Origin: Lentzea alba | GTDB lineage: Bacteria > Actinomycetota > Actinomycetes > Mycobacteriales > Pseudonocardiaceae | Direction of reading: 5' to 3' | Assembly: GCF_011067745.1 (NCBI RefSeq) | Contig: NZ_JAAMPJ010000004.1 | Location: 248,001 to 312,000 of the forward strand | Length of the DNA: 64,000 nucleotides | Shown: in pieces, positions 34,290-43,052 of the stretch | Numbering within the stretch: the stretch's first letter is position 1 | How the letters are laid out: every line of letters starts with the position of its first letter | Translations under genes and position numbers: made by a program | Notes under the pieces: generated by a model | The model's database searches: none | What the model was told of the DNA's origin: nothing | What the model saw: only the letters and a program-made list of their open reading frames with translations

Positions 34290-35410
34290 ACGCCGTGAAG
34301 CATTCCGCTGCCGCGGAGTGGCTGGCGCGCTTCGACCGCGTCGCTTCCGTCCTGCCGCAGCCCCGTCGGGGAGAACTGCGGCAGGAACTGGTCGAACATC
34401 TGGACGCGCTGACCGCCGAAGGCACGTCCGAGGAGGAACTCGCCGCGGCGGTGGCCCGGCTGGGTGACCCGGCTGACATCGTTGCGGCAGAGGGTCTTCC
34501 GCCGGTGTCCCCGGCCCGCGCCCGTGCCGGCCTGGGCCTGCTGCTGTTACCGCTGACCGGCTTGCTCTACCTGACCCCGGCGCTGCCGCCCGGCCTGCCC
34601 AGCATGGCGCTGATCGTACTGGCGTCCTTGGTCGTGCTGGTCCTGGTGCTGCGTGCGCAGGCCACGGCCGGCACCCTGGCGCTGGGCGTGCTGGGCGCGC
34701 TCGCCCCGCCGCTGGCCGGGCTGGGCGGCATCCTGGACAAGGTGTTCCAAGCCGGGCACCTGTGGACGAACGAACCGGCCGGGCCTGGCCGCGAACTCCA
34801 GTATGTCTGGGAGAGCGACTCCTGGGTGGCGGTGCTCGGCCAGCTGGCGATGCTGCTGCTGGGCCTCGGCCTCCCCGCGCTCGCCGGCCTGCGCCTGCGC
34901 CGCCCGGAAACGCCGGGGGACACCCGTCCAGCCCTTGGCACGCTCGCCCTGCTGCTGACGCCTGCCGTGGGCCTGGCCACCGCGCTGCTGTTGTCCGGCT
35001 CTCGCCTGGGCACCTCGGTCGGGACCATGCTCGAAGTCCCGCTGCTGGTCACCGCCCTGGTGTGCGCCGCAGTGCTGCTGGCCGCCGGCGGACTACTGCT
35101 CATCCGGCCCGGACTGGTCCTGCTCACCAAGGTTCTCATCGCGGCCGCGGTACTGGCCGCGCCGGTCGGCGTGGTGCTGCTCGCCCAGCACGAGACCCGG
35201 TTCGCCGGGGTGGTGTGGGACGCGGGAACCGAGCCGCCGCGGAATGCTGCAGCCGACATGACGCGCGCTGAGGCTGTTCCTGGCTCCGTGCTCGCCCCCG
35301 CCCCGGCGTGGGTTCCCGCCGATCAGGGCACCCGCCGGGGTCTGGGCTTGCTGTTCGTGGTTGCGCTGCCGCTGGCGGCAGCCTGGCGGGTCGGCGGCCG
35401 CGTGCGGTGA
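34286..35410 (+). CDS. Multi-pass membrane protein, partner of PadR
   Basis: A 374-residue protein. The first 75 residues form a DUF1700/HAAS-like helical signalling domain (RGELRQELVEHLDAL, LAAAVARLGDPADIVAAEG). About nine hydrophobic segments rich in Leu and Ala follow, with no transporter signature visible. DUF1700/HAAS-type membrane proteins are often regulated by an adjacent PadR protein. ATG overlaps the PadR stop. It may sense or alter the envelope; the function is unproven. Confidence 0.75.
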   Translation: MNAVKHSAAAEWLARFDRVASVLPQPRRGELRQELVEHLDALTAEGTSEEELAAAVARLGDPADIVAAEGLPPVSPARARAGLGLLLLPLTGLLYLTPALPPGLPSMALIVLASLVVLVLVLRAQATAGTLALGVLGALAPPLAGLGGILDKVFQAGHLWTNEPAGPGRELQYVWESDSWVAVLGQLAMLLLGLGLPALAGLRLRRPETPGDTRPALGTLALLLTPAVGLATALLLSGSRLGTSVGTMLEVPLLVTALVCAAVLLAAGGLLLIRPGLVLLTKVLIAAAVLAAPVGVVLLAQHETRFAGVVWDAGTEPPRNAAADMTRAEAVPGSVLAPAPAWVPADQGTRRGLGLLFVVALPLAAAWRVGGRVR

Positions 35411-35471
35411 CCTGGCGACCACACGGTTCGAGGCCCATGCGGTCAGCGGTATGAGCGGGACGTCGGGGCGT
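35411..35471. other. Short intergenic stretch before gene debris
   Basis: Sixty-one bases after the PadR-partner stop. No clear terminator or gene is seen. Confidence 0.4.
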
Positions 35472-36025
35472 TCAGGAGCCGAGGGGATGGCTGGAGAGCC
35501 AGTCGGTGTGGTGGATCCGGTCGAAGGACAGGCTGGTGATCATCACTCCTTTGGCGACGTCGTCGGTCACGGTGCGGGGCTCACGTGCAGGTAGGTGCAG
35601 GCGATGAAGTCAGGATCCGTTTCGTCCTCGTAGGTGCGCACGGAAGTCCAGTGGTAGGCGCCGGGATGTCGCCACTGCTGTCGCCACAGCGCCGACAGGT
35701 CGTCCGGCAGGCGACCATCTTCTTTTCGGCTTGTGGACCGGCATCTTCGCCGTCCTTGCGAGTTGGCGCAGTTGAGCGACGTTCAAGTCCATTGAGGACT
35801 GTTCCGGGAGGCGCCCGGTGGACCGCGGACCACATCAAGGTGTGTCTGCGCCAGTTTGCGGCGCGTGGTCTTCGGATCACAGCGCAGGAAGTGTTTGAAG
35901 GCCGCGGCGAGATCCTTGTGTCCCAACGACTTCGGCGCGCCCTGCTGCTGCAGGGCGCCGACGATCGCCACGATCTGGAGCAGAAGCTGTTGCAGCGCAC
36001 GGAAGAAGAGTCTGAGGGATGTCAT
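35472..36025 (-). pseudogene. Probable decayed gene, split across frames
   Basis: Reading leftwards, coding-like text with GC-rich third positions appears in successive frames. An 80-codon ORF from ATG 36025 to 35783 includes LLLQIVAIVGALQQQGAPKS. Next comes MDLNVAQLRQLARTAKMPV (35792 onwards), then LPDDLSALWRQQWRHPGAYH, HWTSVRTYEDETDPDFIACT and YLHV (about 35715-35590). Last is VTDDVAKGVMITSL and SFDRIHHTDWL, ending at 35472. At least three frame changes would be needed to join them. I do not recognise the family. A LexA-like box lies 15 bp upstream of ATG 36025. The first segment could instead be a real 80-residue protein. Confidence 0.4.
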
Positions 36026-36039
36026 GCGTTCATCGTGGC

Positions 36040-36055
36040 ATGAACACGTGTTCGA
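36040..36055. promoter_or_regulatory. LexA-type SOS box candidate
   Basis: The 16 bases ATGAACACGTGTTCGA contain GAAC-N4-GTTC and match 10 of the 12 fixed positions of the actinobacterial LexA consensus TCGAAC-N4-GTTCGA. The 12-bp core GAACACGTGTTC is a perfect palindrome. It lies between the decayed gene (minus strand) and the XRE regulator (plus strand). A second inverted repeat, GTTCAT-N6-ATGAAC, covers 36028-36045, so the site may instead bind the neighbouring XRE protein. Confidence 0.5.
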
Positions 36056-36146
36056 ATTCCATTCCACGATGGGATGAACGTGGTGCTGCGTTTTCACCCG
36101 AACGAGCCGTACTTTGGAGTTACTTCAACGCCTACGGTCCAAGGGC

Positions 36147-36998
36147 ATGACCGCGATCATTTCCACCGCCTACAGCCGGGATCTGGGCGACGAACTGCGG
36201 CACCTGCGAGAGACCTGCACGACGCTGGGCGGCCGTTCGATGGCCGCCCAGCTCGGGTGGGATCCCAGCAAGGTGTCGAACATCGAGACCGGCAAGGCCC
36301 GCGCCAGCGACATCGACCTCGCCCAGTACCTGTCTCTCTGCGGGAAGGATCTCGACTTCCTTCAGGAGTTCGGCAACCGGTACCGCCACGCCTTCGACCT
36401 GTACTTCGCTCAGGCACCGACCAACCTGCGCACGCTCGCCATGGTCGAGTCGATGGCCAAGAAGATCTTCGCCTATGAGATCTTGGCCATTCCGGGCCTT
36501 CTGCAGACCGAAGCTTATGTGCGCGCTCTGTTCGTGGAGTCCGGCAATGTGCCGTTGGAGGACGTCGAGGAAGGCGTCAAGCGCCGCATGCAGCGGCAGT
36601 GCATCTGGCAGCGGCCATATCGCCCCGAATGCGTGTTCTACGTGCACGAACTCGCGTTGCAGATGCGAGTCGGCGACGACAAGGTCATGGAAGACCAGTA
36701 CCTGCGTCTCCTCTTCAACGCGCACATCCTGCGAGTCGTACCGGCGAACGTCAGGGGCATCGCGTTCCACTCGAAGTGCACGCAGTTCGAGTTCGCCAAA
36801 GCACCACCTGTGGCCTACACGGAGGCGGGCCTCGCCAAGGTCTGGGCGCAGGACGGTCCGGCCATCGCGTGGAGTCGGAGCCTTTTCGAGCGGTTGGATG
36901 CGGTCGCGTTGGATGAGGAACAATCGAAGAACAGGCTGGCGGAGTACGTCAGCGGACTTCGAGAGGACCCTCATGACCCGCGAACGGACCTGGCGTAA
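36147..36998 (+). CDS. XRE-family regulator with DUF5753 domain
   Basis: A 283-residue protein from ATG 36147; TACGGT lies 8 bp upstream and there is no ribosome site, so the mRNA is likely leaderless. An in-frame TTG at 36114 is an alternative. The HTH is at residues 10-65 (LGDELRHLRETCTTLGGRSM, GWDPSKVSNIETGKARAS). Residues 95-270 match DUF5753 (IPGLLQTEAYVRALF, RRMQRQ). Such regulators pair with DUF397 proteins and control morphological development or toxin-antitoxin-like switches in actinomycetes. It overlaps the DUF397 gene by 26 bp. Confidence 0.88.
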   Translation: MTAIISTAYSRDLGDELRHLRETCTTLGGRSMAAQLGWDPSKVSNIETGKARASDIDLAQYLSLCGKDLDFLQEFGNRYRHAFDLYFAQAPTNLRTLAMVESMAKKIFAYEILAIPGLLQTEAYVRALFVESGNVPLEDVEEGVKRRMQRQCIWQRPYRPECVFYVHELALQMRVGDDKVMEDQYLRLLFNAHILRVVPANVRGIAFHSKCTQFEFAKAPPVAYTEAGLAKVWAQDGPAIAWSRSLFERLDAVALDEEQSKNRLAEYVSGLREDPHDPRTDLA

Positions 36999-37149
36999 GA
37001 GCTCTTACAGCGAAGGCGACATCGACAGCGACTGTGTGGAGGTCTCGCTGGCTCACGACGCGTTGGTGCGGGACTCGAAGAACGCGAGCGGCGACGTCCT
37101 CGCGTTCTCCGCCCCGGCCTGGCAGAGCCTGCTCAGCTGGCTGGACTGA
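36973..37149 (+). CDS. DUF397 small protein
   Basis: A 58-residue protein: RTWRKSSYSEGDIDSDCVEV, then VRDSKNASGDVLAFSAPAWQ, both diagnostic of DUF397. It usually accompanies an XRE/DUF5753 regulator, as here, and is thought to modulate it. It begins inside the regulator gene (26-bp overlap), implying coupled translation. Its last 17 bp overlap the convergent Wzy-like gene, which marks the right border of the accessory block. Confidence 0.88.
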   Translation: MTRERTWRKSSYSEGDIDSDCVEVSLAHDALVRDSKNASGDVLAFSAPAWQSLLSWLD

Positions 37150-38461
37150 CCACGGCGCCCTTGGCCGCCGCGGCCTCCTGTTTGGCTATCCGCAGCAACG
37201 CCCCGGACACGCCGATCAGCAGGAACGCCATCCCGGTCGCCACGCTGAAGCTGAGTTGGTCGAACGTCGCGGCGCCCAGCGCGGACGTCAGCATCGCGCC
37301 CACCAGGCACACGGCGATCCCGCGGATGTTCTCGTCCTTCGACAGCGACCGTGCCCGCAGCGCCGCGTAGATGCCGCCGAGGAACAGCAGCACGTACGCC
37401 AGCAGGCCCAGGTAGCCGTTCTCGATCATCGTGAGCAGGTACTGGTTGTCGAGGATCGTGTACTTGGACGGCAGGAAGGTGCCGAACCCGCGGCCGAGCC
37501 ACGGGTGTTTGGCGATCTCCAGCCACGCGCCGTCGTAGTCCTTGGTGCGGCCCTGGAACGACGGGTCGTCCTCGATGTTGGAGAACATCGACGTCACCGT
37601 GCCGAACAGGCCCGGCACCACGGCCGAGGCGCCTCCCAGGAACACCGCGCCGACGCCCAACAGCGGCAGGCCGCGCTTACGAGGCAGCAGCACGCCCAGC
37701 ACGATGCCCGTCACCACCAGGCCGATGATCGCGGTGCGCGAGAGCGACAGGATCGCCATCAGGCTGAGCAGCGACAGCGCCGTCCACCAGCGACCCACCG
37801 GTTCGCCGCGGTCCTTCGCCTGGAACACGAAATGCGCGGCGAACGGCACGCCCAGCACGCAGACCAGGCCGAACTCGATCGGGTGGTTCACGGTGCCGGC
37901 CGGGCGGAAGAAGATCGACCGGGACTCGAGCGCCGAGTAGCCGTTGTCCTGCACGCGCAGGCCCGGCAGCGTCACGTACGACGCGAGGTCGAGGCCCAGG
38001 CCGAACTGGATCAGGCCGATGAACGCGCCGAACGTCAGGCAGCCCACCATGACCTTGAGCGCGCGGCTCAGGCGTTCGCCGCTGCGCACCGCGTCGATCA
38101 CGAACACGGCCAAAGCTGACATCGCCACGATCCGGATCAGCGCCGAGTCGGACACCGACAGCTCGTCGGCCGGCAGGTAGCGGCGGGTGGCCAGCGCGTA
38201 CGTCATCAGGTGCAGCGAGACGTAGACGCCGAGCAGCGTGCGGACGGTGTTGCGGCCCTTCGCGAGGCCCAGGTGGTCGACGAGGTGCGCGGCGAACCAC
38301 AGGATCGCGAGGCACAGCGCCACGAACAACGCCGGCGGCAGCGTGATCGGGACGAACGCGATGGTGAACCTGGCCGGGACGGCGAGCAGCGCCAGCAGGT
38401 AGAAGATCAGCAGCGTGGCACCGTCGGCACGCTGCTGGGTCAGTCGTCCTTGGTCGGCCAT
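37133..38461 (-). CDS. O-antigen ligase/polymerase family protein (Wzy-like)
   Basis: A 442-residue protein with about 11-12 membrane helices. The Wzy_C-type region contains RTAIIGLVVTG and GRTKDYDGAWLEIAKHPWLG, then the conserved GRGFGTFLPSKYTILDNQYL and IENGYLGLLAYVLLF. It would polymerise lipid-linked repeat units on the outer face of the membrane. Start ATG 38461 overlaps the Wzz-like gene stop by 22 bp, so the two are co-translated. Confidence 0.88.
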   Translation of the reverse strand: MADQGRLTQQRADGATLLIFYLLALLAVPARFTIAFVPITLPPALFVALCLAILWFAAHLVDHLGLAKGRNTVRTLLGVYVSLHLMTYALATRRYLPADELSVSDSALIRIVAMSALAVFVIDAVRSGERLSRALKVMVGCLTFGAFIGLIQFGLGLDLASYVTLPGLRVQDNGYSALESRSIFFRPAGTVNHPIEFGLVCVLGVPFAAHFVFQAKDRGEPVGRWWTALSLLSLMAILSLSRTAIIGLVVTGIVLGVLLPRKRGLPLLGVGAVFLGGASAVVPGLFGTVTSMFSNIEDDPSFQGRTKDYDGAWLEIAKHPWLGRGFGTFLPSKYTILDNQYLLTMIENGYLGLLAYVLLFLGGIYAALRARSLSKDENIRGIAVCLVGAMLTSALGAATFDQLSFSVATGMAFLLIGVSGALLRIAKQEAAAAKGAVVSPAS

Positions 38462-39309
38462 GCCGGGTCAGGTGGCTTGGGTGCGGGGATGATCACGGTC
38501 TTCTGGTGCGCGTTCGGCATGCCCTGGGGCGCGGGCCGCAGCGGCTGCCCGCCGTTGCCGTTGCCGTGCGGCTGAGGCGGTGGCAGCGGCGGTCCCTGCG
38601 GGTGCGGCCGGACCGGGGGCAGCGGCGCCGGTGTGGTGTCCTTCTCGGACGGTGTCGCGCCGGACTCCTTGTCCTTGCGGCGCTTGGCCTTGAGCATGAT
38701 CGAGTCGGCGGCGAACGTCGAGGCGATCGTCAGCAGCAGCAACACCACGGTGGCCGCGCCGACGTACCGGACCTTGCCGCCGATCTTGGCCGAGGCCGTC
38801 GTGGGCTTCACCAGGATCTGCGCCGTGATGAACGTCTGCTCGGGGGCGTTCAACGCCTTCTGCTGCGCCGCGAGCTCGTTCACGGTCTTCTCGAGGACCT
38901 TGCCGACGAGTCCCTCGGCCGACTCGGCCGAGTCCGCCTCGGACGAGACGAACAGCAGCGGACCGCCGACGGGGCCGGTGTTCGCGGTGTAGGTCGCGGT
39001 CGAGCCCTTGCCCGCCAGTTCTTCAGCGGTCTTCGGGTCGCCCAGGACCTGGGTCAGGATCTGCGCGGTGGTCGTGAGGCTGCCGTCGAACTGCAGCAGC
39101 GGGTTGACCTTGACCACGTCCTCGGGCTTGGTGTTCGCCGAGTACCGCCCGCCGGCCGCGGGGGAGGTGAGGACCAGCACGCCGCTCGACTCGTACCGCG
39201 TGGGCACGGTGATGTAGACGTACAGCGCGAGGATGCCCGTGAGCAGCACTGCGGGCACGGCGATGTACCACCGCCGCCGCAGCACTCGTACGGTTCCCCA
39301 GAAGTCCAT
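38440..39309 (-). CDS. Wzz/chain-length-determinant-like protein
   Basis: A 289-residue protein from ATG 39309, with GGGGA upstream. A membrane helix near the N-terminus (WYIAVPAVLLTGILALYVYI) precedes the Wzz beta-strand TRYESSGVLVLTSP. The outer part contains SEADSAESAEGLVGKVLEKT, a second helix is near residue 190, and a Pro/Gly-rich cytosolic tail follows (PHPQGPPLPPPQPHGNGNG). There is no Walker A, so no fused tyrosine kinase. It probably sets polysaccharide chain length together with the overlapping Wzy-like protein. Confidence 0.85.
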   Translation of the reverse strand: MDFWGTVRVLRRRWYIAVPAVLLTGILALYVYITVPTRYESSGVLVLTSPAAGGRYSANTKPEDVVKVNPLLQFDGSLTTTAQILTQVLGDPKTAEELAGKGSTATYTANTGPVGGPLLFVSSEADSAESAEGLVGKVLEKTVNELAAQQKALNAPEQTFITAQILVKPTTASAKIGGKVRYVGAATVVLLLLTIASTFAADSIMLKAKRRKDKESGATPSEKDTTPAPLPPVRPHPQGPPLPPPQPHGNGNGGQPLRPAPQGMPNAHQKTVIIPAPKPPDPAWPTKDD

Positions 39310-39446
39310 CAAAATCCCCGATCCGCGGCTCGGTCTTGCGGGCGCGATGTTCGTAGGGTATCGCCTGCCTGGAAAATCGGGGTGAGCTGCCAACTGTTAC
39401 AGGCCGTAGCTGACGAGCGATGAAGGAAAGGAATCCAGGAGGCAGC
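39310..39446. promoter_or_regulatory. Divergent promoter region
   Basis: A 137-bp region between divergent wzz-like and beta-propeller genes. On the minus strand it contains GCCTGTAACAGTTGG (39391-39405), similar to motifs before the genes at 23405 and 50237. No terminator is seen. Confidence 0.45.
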
Positions 39447-40412
39447 ATGCGTGCAGGACGACTGACCGTGACCGTCGCGGCCATTCTCGTGGTCATCGGC
39501 GGAACAACGGCTTACGTCGTCACAGCGGCCACCGACGCGAAACAGCCGGCGGGCGCCGAACAGGTGTCGCAGGCCAAGGCCGGTGATCTGCTGTTCGTCG
39601 ATCTCGCCGGTGGGCAGAACCGGGTCGAGAAGCTCGCCGACGGCGGTGCGCGCACCCCGACGGAGCTCGCCTGCCAGCGGTTTTACTCCGCCGGCGGCAC
39701 GAGCGTGTGCCTGAAGCTGTCGGGGCCCGGTCCGTCCTACGCCGCCGAGGTGAGCCGCGGGGGCAAGCCGGTCAAGACGATCCCGCTGCCCGGCATCCCG
39801 AGCCGCGCGAAGGTCTCGCAGTCCGGGAACGTGGTGTCCTGGACCAGTTTCGTCACCGGCGACTCGTACTCGGTGCCCGGCGGCTTCTCCACCCGCACCG
39901 GCTTCTTCGACGTGCGCACCGGTGAGACCGTCGAGTCGATCGAGCACTTCGCCGCCACTGTGGAGGGTGCTCCGCTCACGGCCAGTGACGCCAACTACTG
40001 GGGCCTGACCGTGGGTTCCGACGACCGGACCTTCTACGCGACGCTCGCCAGCGGTGGCTTCACGTGGCTGGTGAAGGGCGATCTGGTCAGCAAGTCCGTG
40101 ACGTCGCTGCGCCGCGACGCCGAGTGCCCGTCGCTCTCGCCGGACGGCACGAAGGTCGCCTACAAGAAGCGCATCGGCCGCCTCGGGCCGTGGGACCTCG
40201 CCGTGCTGGATCTCGCGACCGGCACGGAGAAGCGGCTGCCCGGCACAGCCGGCATCGACGACCAGGCGACCTGGCTCACCGAGAGCGAGCTCGCGTTCGC
40301 CGCGGTGCCCAAGGACGCCAAGCTGCCCGCGGTTCACGTGGCCCCGGCCGACGGCTCGCAGCCCGCGAAGGTGCTGATCGCAGACGCCACTTCGCCGTCC
40401 CCAGTGACGTGA
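39447..40412 (+). CDS. Exported TolB-like beta-propeller protein
   Basis: A 321-residue protein; ATG 39447 follows GGAGG. A single N-terminal membrane anchor or signal (LTVTVAAILVVIGGTTAYVV) is followed by repeated strand units with TolB/WD40-like text (DLLFVDLAGG, GTKVAYKKRIGRLGPWDLAVL, DLATGTEKRLPG, ESELAFAAVP). There are two Cys. It is likely a periplasm-side or extracellular scaffold that binds glycan or protein. It lies in the polysaccharide locus but no catalytic motif is seen. Confidence 0.65.
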   Translation: MRAGRLTVTVAAILVVIGGTTAYVVTAATDAKQPAGAEQVSQAKAGDLLFVDLAGGQNRVEKLADGGARTPTELACQRFYSAGGTSVCLKLSGPGPSYAAEVSRGGKPVKTIPLPGIPSRAKVSQSGNVVSWTSFVTGDSYSVPGGFSTRTGFFDVRTGETVESIEHFAATVEGAPLTASDANYWGLTVGSDDRTFYATLASGGFTWLVKGDLVSKSVTSLRRDAECPSLSPDGTKVAYKKRIGRLGPWDLAVLDLATGTEKRLPGTAGIDDQATWLTESELAFAAVPKDAKLPAVHVAPADGSQPAKVLIADATSPSPVT

Positions 40413-40428
40413 GGAACGTCCTCGCGAG

Positions 40429-41622
40429 TCATGTGGCGAGCTCGCGGCGGAGCACCTTCTCCAGCTCGTGTCCGGCCGCATCCCAGGAACGTCCCTCCAC
40501 ACTGGACGCGGCCGCCCTGGCGACCGCGCCGAAGTCCGGCGATGTGACCACTTCGGACAAAGCGCGCGCCAGCGAGTGCGGGGTGGGCGTCGCGTACCGG
40601 ACGTGGTCGTTGTCCAGGACTACGCGGTTGAAGTGCGCGTCGTTCACCACGGGGACACATCCGGCCGCGAGCATCTCGTGCGGCACCAGTGACACGTTGG
40701 TCATCGACAGCGACAACCCGGCGAAGCAACGGTTGTAGATGGCGTTCAGCTCGTCGGGCGTGACGAGGCCGTGGTCGACGAACTGCGGCCCCAGTTGCCC
40801 GATCTTCTCGCCGTAGACGTGGATCTTCAGGTCCGGGTGCTTCTCCGCGAACACCTCCAGCGCGAGCAGGCCGAGCTCGAACGCGCGCCGCGGTGCCTTG
40901 CGCCGGGCGTAGAAGACGATGCCGTCGCGCTTCTCGTCGCCCAGCTTGTACCGGTCCGCGTCGCAGCCGAAGTCGAAGTGGTCGGCGGGCATGCCGTGGT
41001 CGTCGCGGACCTTGTCGGCGAGGAACCGGCCGGCGGTGAAGCCGTGCATGCCCATTCGGTAGGTGTTCTCCGCCAACGCGTAGAGCCCGCCCGACGGGTA
41101 GAACCACGGTTCGTAGTCCTGCACGAGGTAGAACCTCTTGCCCGCGCACGGGTCGTTGAACGCCGGGTAGGCGGTGATCCACGCCGTCGCGAAGACCGCG
41201 TGTGCGTCCGCCATGCCGTCCGTCACGTCGTGGATCGAGCCCTGGAAGAACGGGAACGCCGCGCGGATGCCGGGTTCGAGGTCGGCGACCGTGTTGCCGA
41301 AGGTGTCGTACAGGTAGAGCTTGCACTCGTGGCCGAGCGACTCCAGGTGCCGGACGAGCCGGAACATGGTGGTGTGGCCGCCGGATCCCTTGGACGGGGG
41401 AGTGGTGACCCAGTTGATCGTGAGCTTGCCGTCCTGCGGGACCGGCGGGATCACGATCGGCTTGCGCGACTCGACGTCGGCCTTGCGGACGTCCTCCAGC
41501 CGCACCGGCAGCTCTTCGCCCTCGGCGCCGAGCCGGCGGGTCGCGGCGGTGAGCAGCCGGACACCGAGCTTCTTCGCGCCCTGTTCGCGGACGATCTTCG
41601 TGACCTGTCTGAGCCGTCTCAT
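40429..41622 (-). CDS. GT4-like glycosyltransferase of the WsaF type
   Basis: A 397-residue protein from ATG 41622 with GGAAGG upstream. The N-terminal region INWVTTPPSKGSGGHTTMFR matches WsaF-type rhamnosyltransferases. The middle has FYLVQDYEPWFYPSG, and the C-terminal Rossmann domain has IVFYARRKAPRR, LSLSMTNVSLVPHEMLAAG and the nucleotide-sugar-binding Glu. It probably adds a deoxyhexose. It overlaps the flippase gene by 4 bp. Confidence 0.85.
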   Translation of the reverse strand: MRRLRQVTKIVREQGAKKLGVRLLTAATRRLGAEGEELPVRLEDVRKADVESRKPIVIPPVPQDGKLTINWVTTPPSKGSGGHTTMFRLVRHLESLGHECKLYLYDTFGNTVADLEPGIRAAFPFFQGSIHDVTDGMADAHAVFATAWITAYPAFNDPCAGKRFYLVQDYEPWFYPSGGLYALAENTYRMGMHGFTAGRFLADKVRDDHGMPADHFDFGCDADRYKLGDEKRDGIVFYARRKAPRRAFELGLLALEVFAEKHPDLKIHVYGEKIGQLGPQFVDHGLVTPDELNAIYNRCFAGLSLSMTNVSLVPHEMLAAGCVPVVNDAHFNRVVLDNDHVRYATPTPHSLARALSEVVTSPDFGAVARAAASSVEGRSWDAAGHELEKVLRRELAT

Positions 41623-43052
41623 GACGCCTTCCTGCGCAGCACGCCAAGGATTTCGTGTCTCATCGGGAACACCACGAGCGCGTAGGCGAGGCACGAGAGC
41701 GCGCCGCCGACGAGGATCTGCAGCAGCTCGCTGTCGATCACGTTCCGGACCGCGAGCACCACGGCGACCATCAGCACGCCGCCGAGGAACGGTCGCAGCA
41801 GCCGTGCACCCAACGCGCCTGCGCGGACGCCGTACGGCTTGAACGCGACCAGGTACGCGGGCGTGATCACCAGAACGGCGACGATCACGTGTGCCGCCGC
41901 GACCCCGCGGATGCCGTCGAGGTGCGCGCCCAGTGCCAGCAACGGCACCAGCGCGCCCAGCCAGACCAGGTGGATCCACAGGATGGCCCGGGACCGGCCG
42001 GCGGACGCCAGGAAGTCGTACCCGAGCTCCAGCGCGACCCTGACCGCGCCGAGCAGCACCAGCAACGCCAGAGCGGTCGCCGCGGGGGCCCAGCGCTCGC
42101 CGTAGACGACGCGGATGAGGGGCTCGGCCAGTGCGGCCAGCAGCACGCACGCGGGCACTGTGACGAGCGCCAGGAGCCCCAGCGCGCGTCCGAACGACTT
42201 CTGGAACAGCTCGGGGTCCTCGCGGACCTTCGAGAAGGCGGCCAGCGACACACTTCTGACCGGTGCGGAGAACGCCGCCACCGGCCAGCTCGCCAGGTTG
42301 AACGCCAGCAGGTAGAAGCCCAGCTGCACGGTGCCGAGCATCGCGCCGACGACGATGTAGTCGACGTTCATCACGCCGAAGATCAGCAGGCTCGACCCCG
42401 CCAGCGGCAGGCCGAACGCCAGCAATTCCTTCGCCTGGACCCGATTCCAGCCCGGCCGGAACCTGTCCTTGGTGAGCCAGAACATGATGATCGCGGCGCT
42501 CAGGTTCTGCGCGATCCGCTGCCACGCGAGGCTCCACGCGCCGAAGCCCATGATCGCCAGCACGACCGCGACCGCCGTGCCGCAGACGAACGCGGCGGTG
42601 TCGGCGTAGAACTTGTGGTCCTGCCGGAAGTTCCGCTGCATCATCGCGCCCGGCACCGCGGTGGCACCGGCGATCACCAACGCCACGGACATCAGCTGGA
42701 TGACGCCGGTCGCTTCCGGGGCGTCCATCGCGTTCGAGAACCACGGCGCGCCGACCACGCAGATCAACGCCAGCAGCGTGCCGGACGCGAGCGACAGCGT
42801 CGTGACGGTCGGCGCCATCTCCTCGACGGAGTCGTTGGTGCGGACCAGAGCCGCGCTGACGCCGAGTTCGGACACGCTCAGCACGATGTTGAGCACGACC
42901 AGGGCGACCGCGAAGACACCGAACTGCTCGGGTGCGATCAGCCGGGCCAGCAGGACGCTGATGCCGACCGCCGCGAGGCGTTGCAGCAGCGAGTTGATCG
43001 CGCTCCAGCGGATGGCGCTGGAGACCTTGCCTTCGAGTTGTTGCGTGGTCAC
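41619..43052 (-). CDS. Wzx-like polysaccharide flippase (MOP superfamily)
   Basis: A 477-residue protein from GTG 43052, overlapping the upstream glycosyltransferase stop (GTGA). About 14 membrane helices are visible, with the family signatures RLIAPEQFGVFAVALVVLNI and SELGVSAALVRT near the start, and FGLPLAGSSLLIFGVMNVDY midway. It exports lipid-linked repeat units across the membrane. It sits between two glycosyltransferase genes, consistent with a Wzx/Wzy assembly route. Confidence 0.9.
   Translation of the reverse strand: MTTQQLEGKVSSAIRWSAINSLLQRLAAVGISVLLARLIAPEQFGVFAVALVVLNIVLSVSELGVSAALVRTNDSVEEMAPTVTTLSLASGTLLALICVVGAPWFSNAMDAPEATGVIQLMSVALVIAGATAVPGAMMQRNFRQDHKFYADTAAFVCGTAVAVVLAIMGFGAWSLAWQRIAQNLSAAIIMFWLTKDRFRPGWNRVQAKELLAFGLPLAGSSLLIFGVMNVDYIVVGAMLGTVQLGFYLLAFNLASWPVAAFSAPVRSVSLAAFSKVREDPELFQKSFGRALGLLALVTVPACVLLAALAEPLIRVVYGERWAPAATALALLVLLGAVRVALELGYDFLASAGRSRAILWIHLVWLGALVPLLALGAHLDGIRGVAAAHVIVAVLVITPAYLVAFKPYGVRAGALGARLLRPFLGGVLMVAVVLAVRNVIDSELLQILVGGALSCLAYALVVFPMRHEILGVLRRKAS

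Noticed and set aside
35472..35570. Separate 32-residue minus-strand gene
   Set aside because: It has no ribosome site and looks like the tail of the decayed gene, so it is described there.
30515..37149. Prophage or integrative element
   Set aside because: No integrase, transposase, attachment-site repeat or phage structural gene was found in or beside the block.
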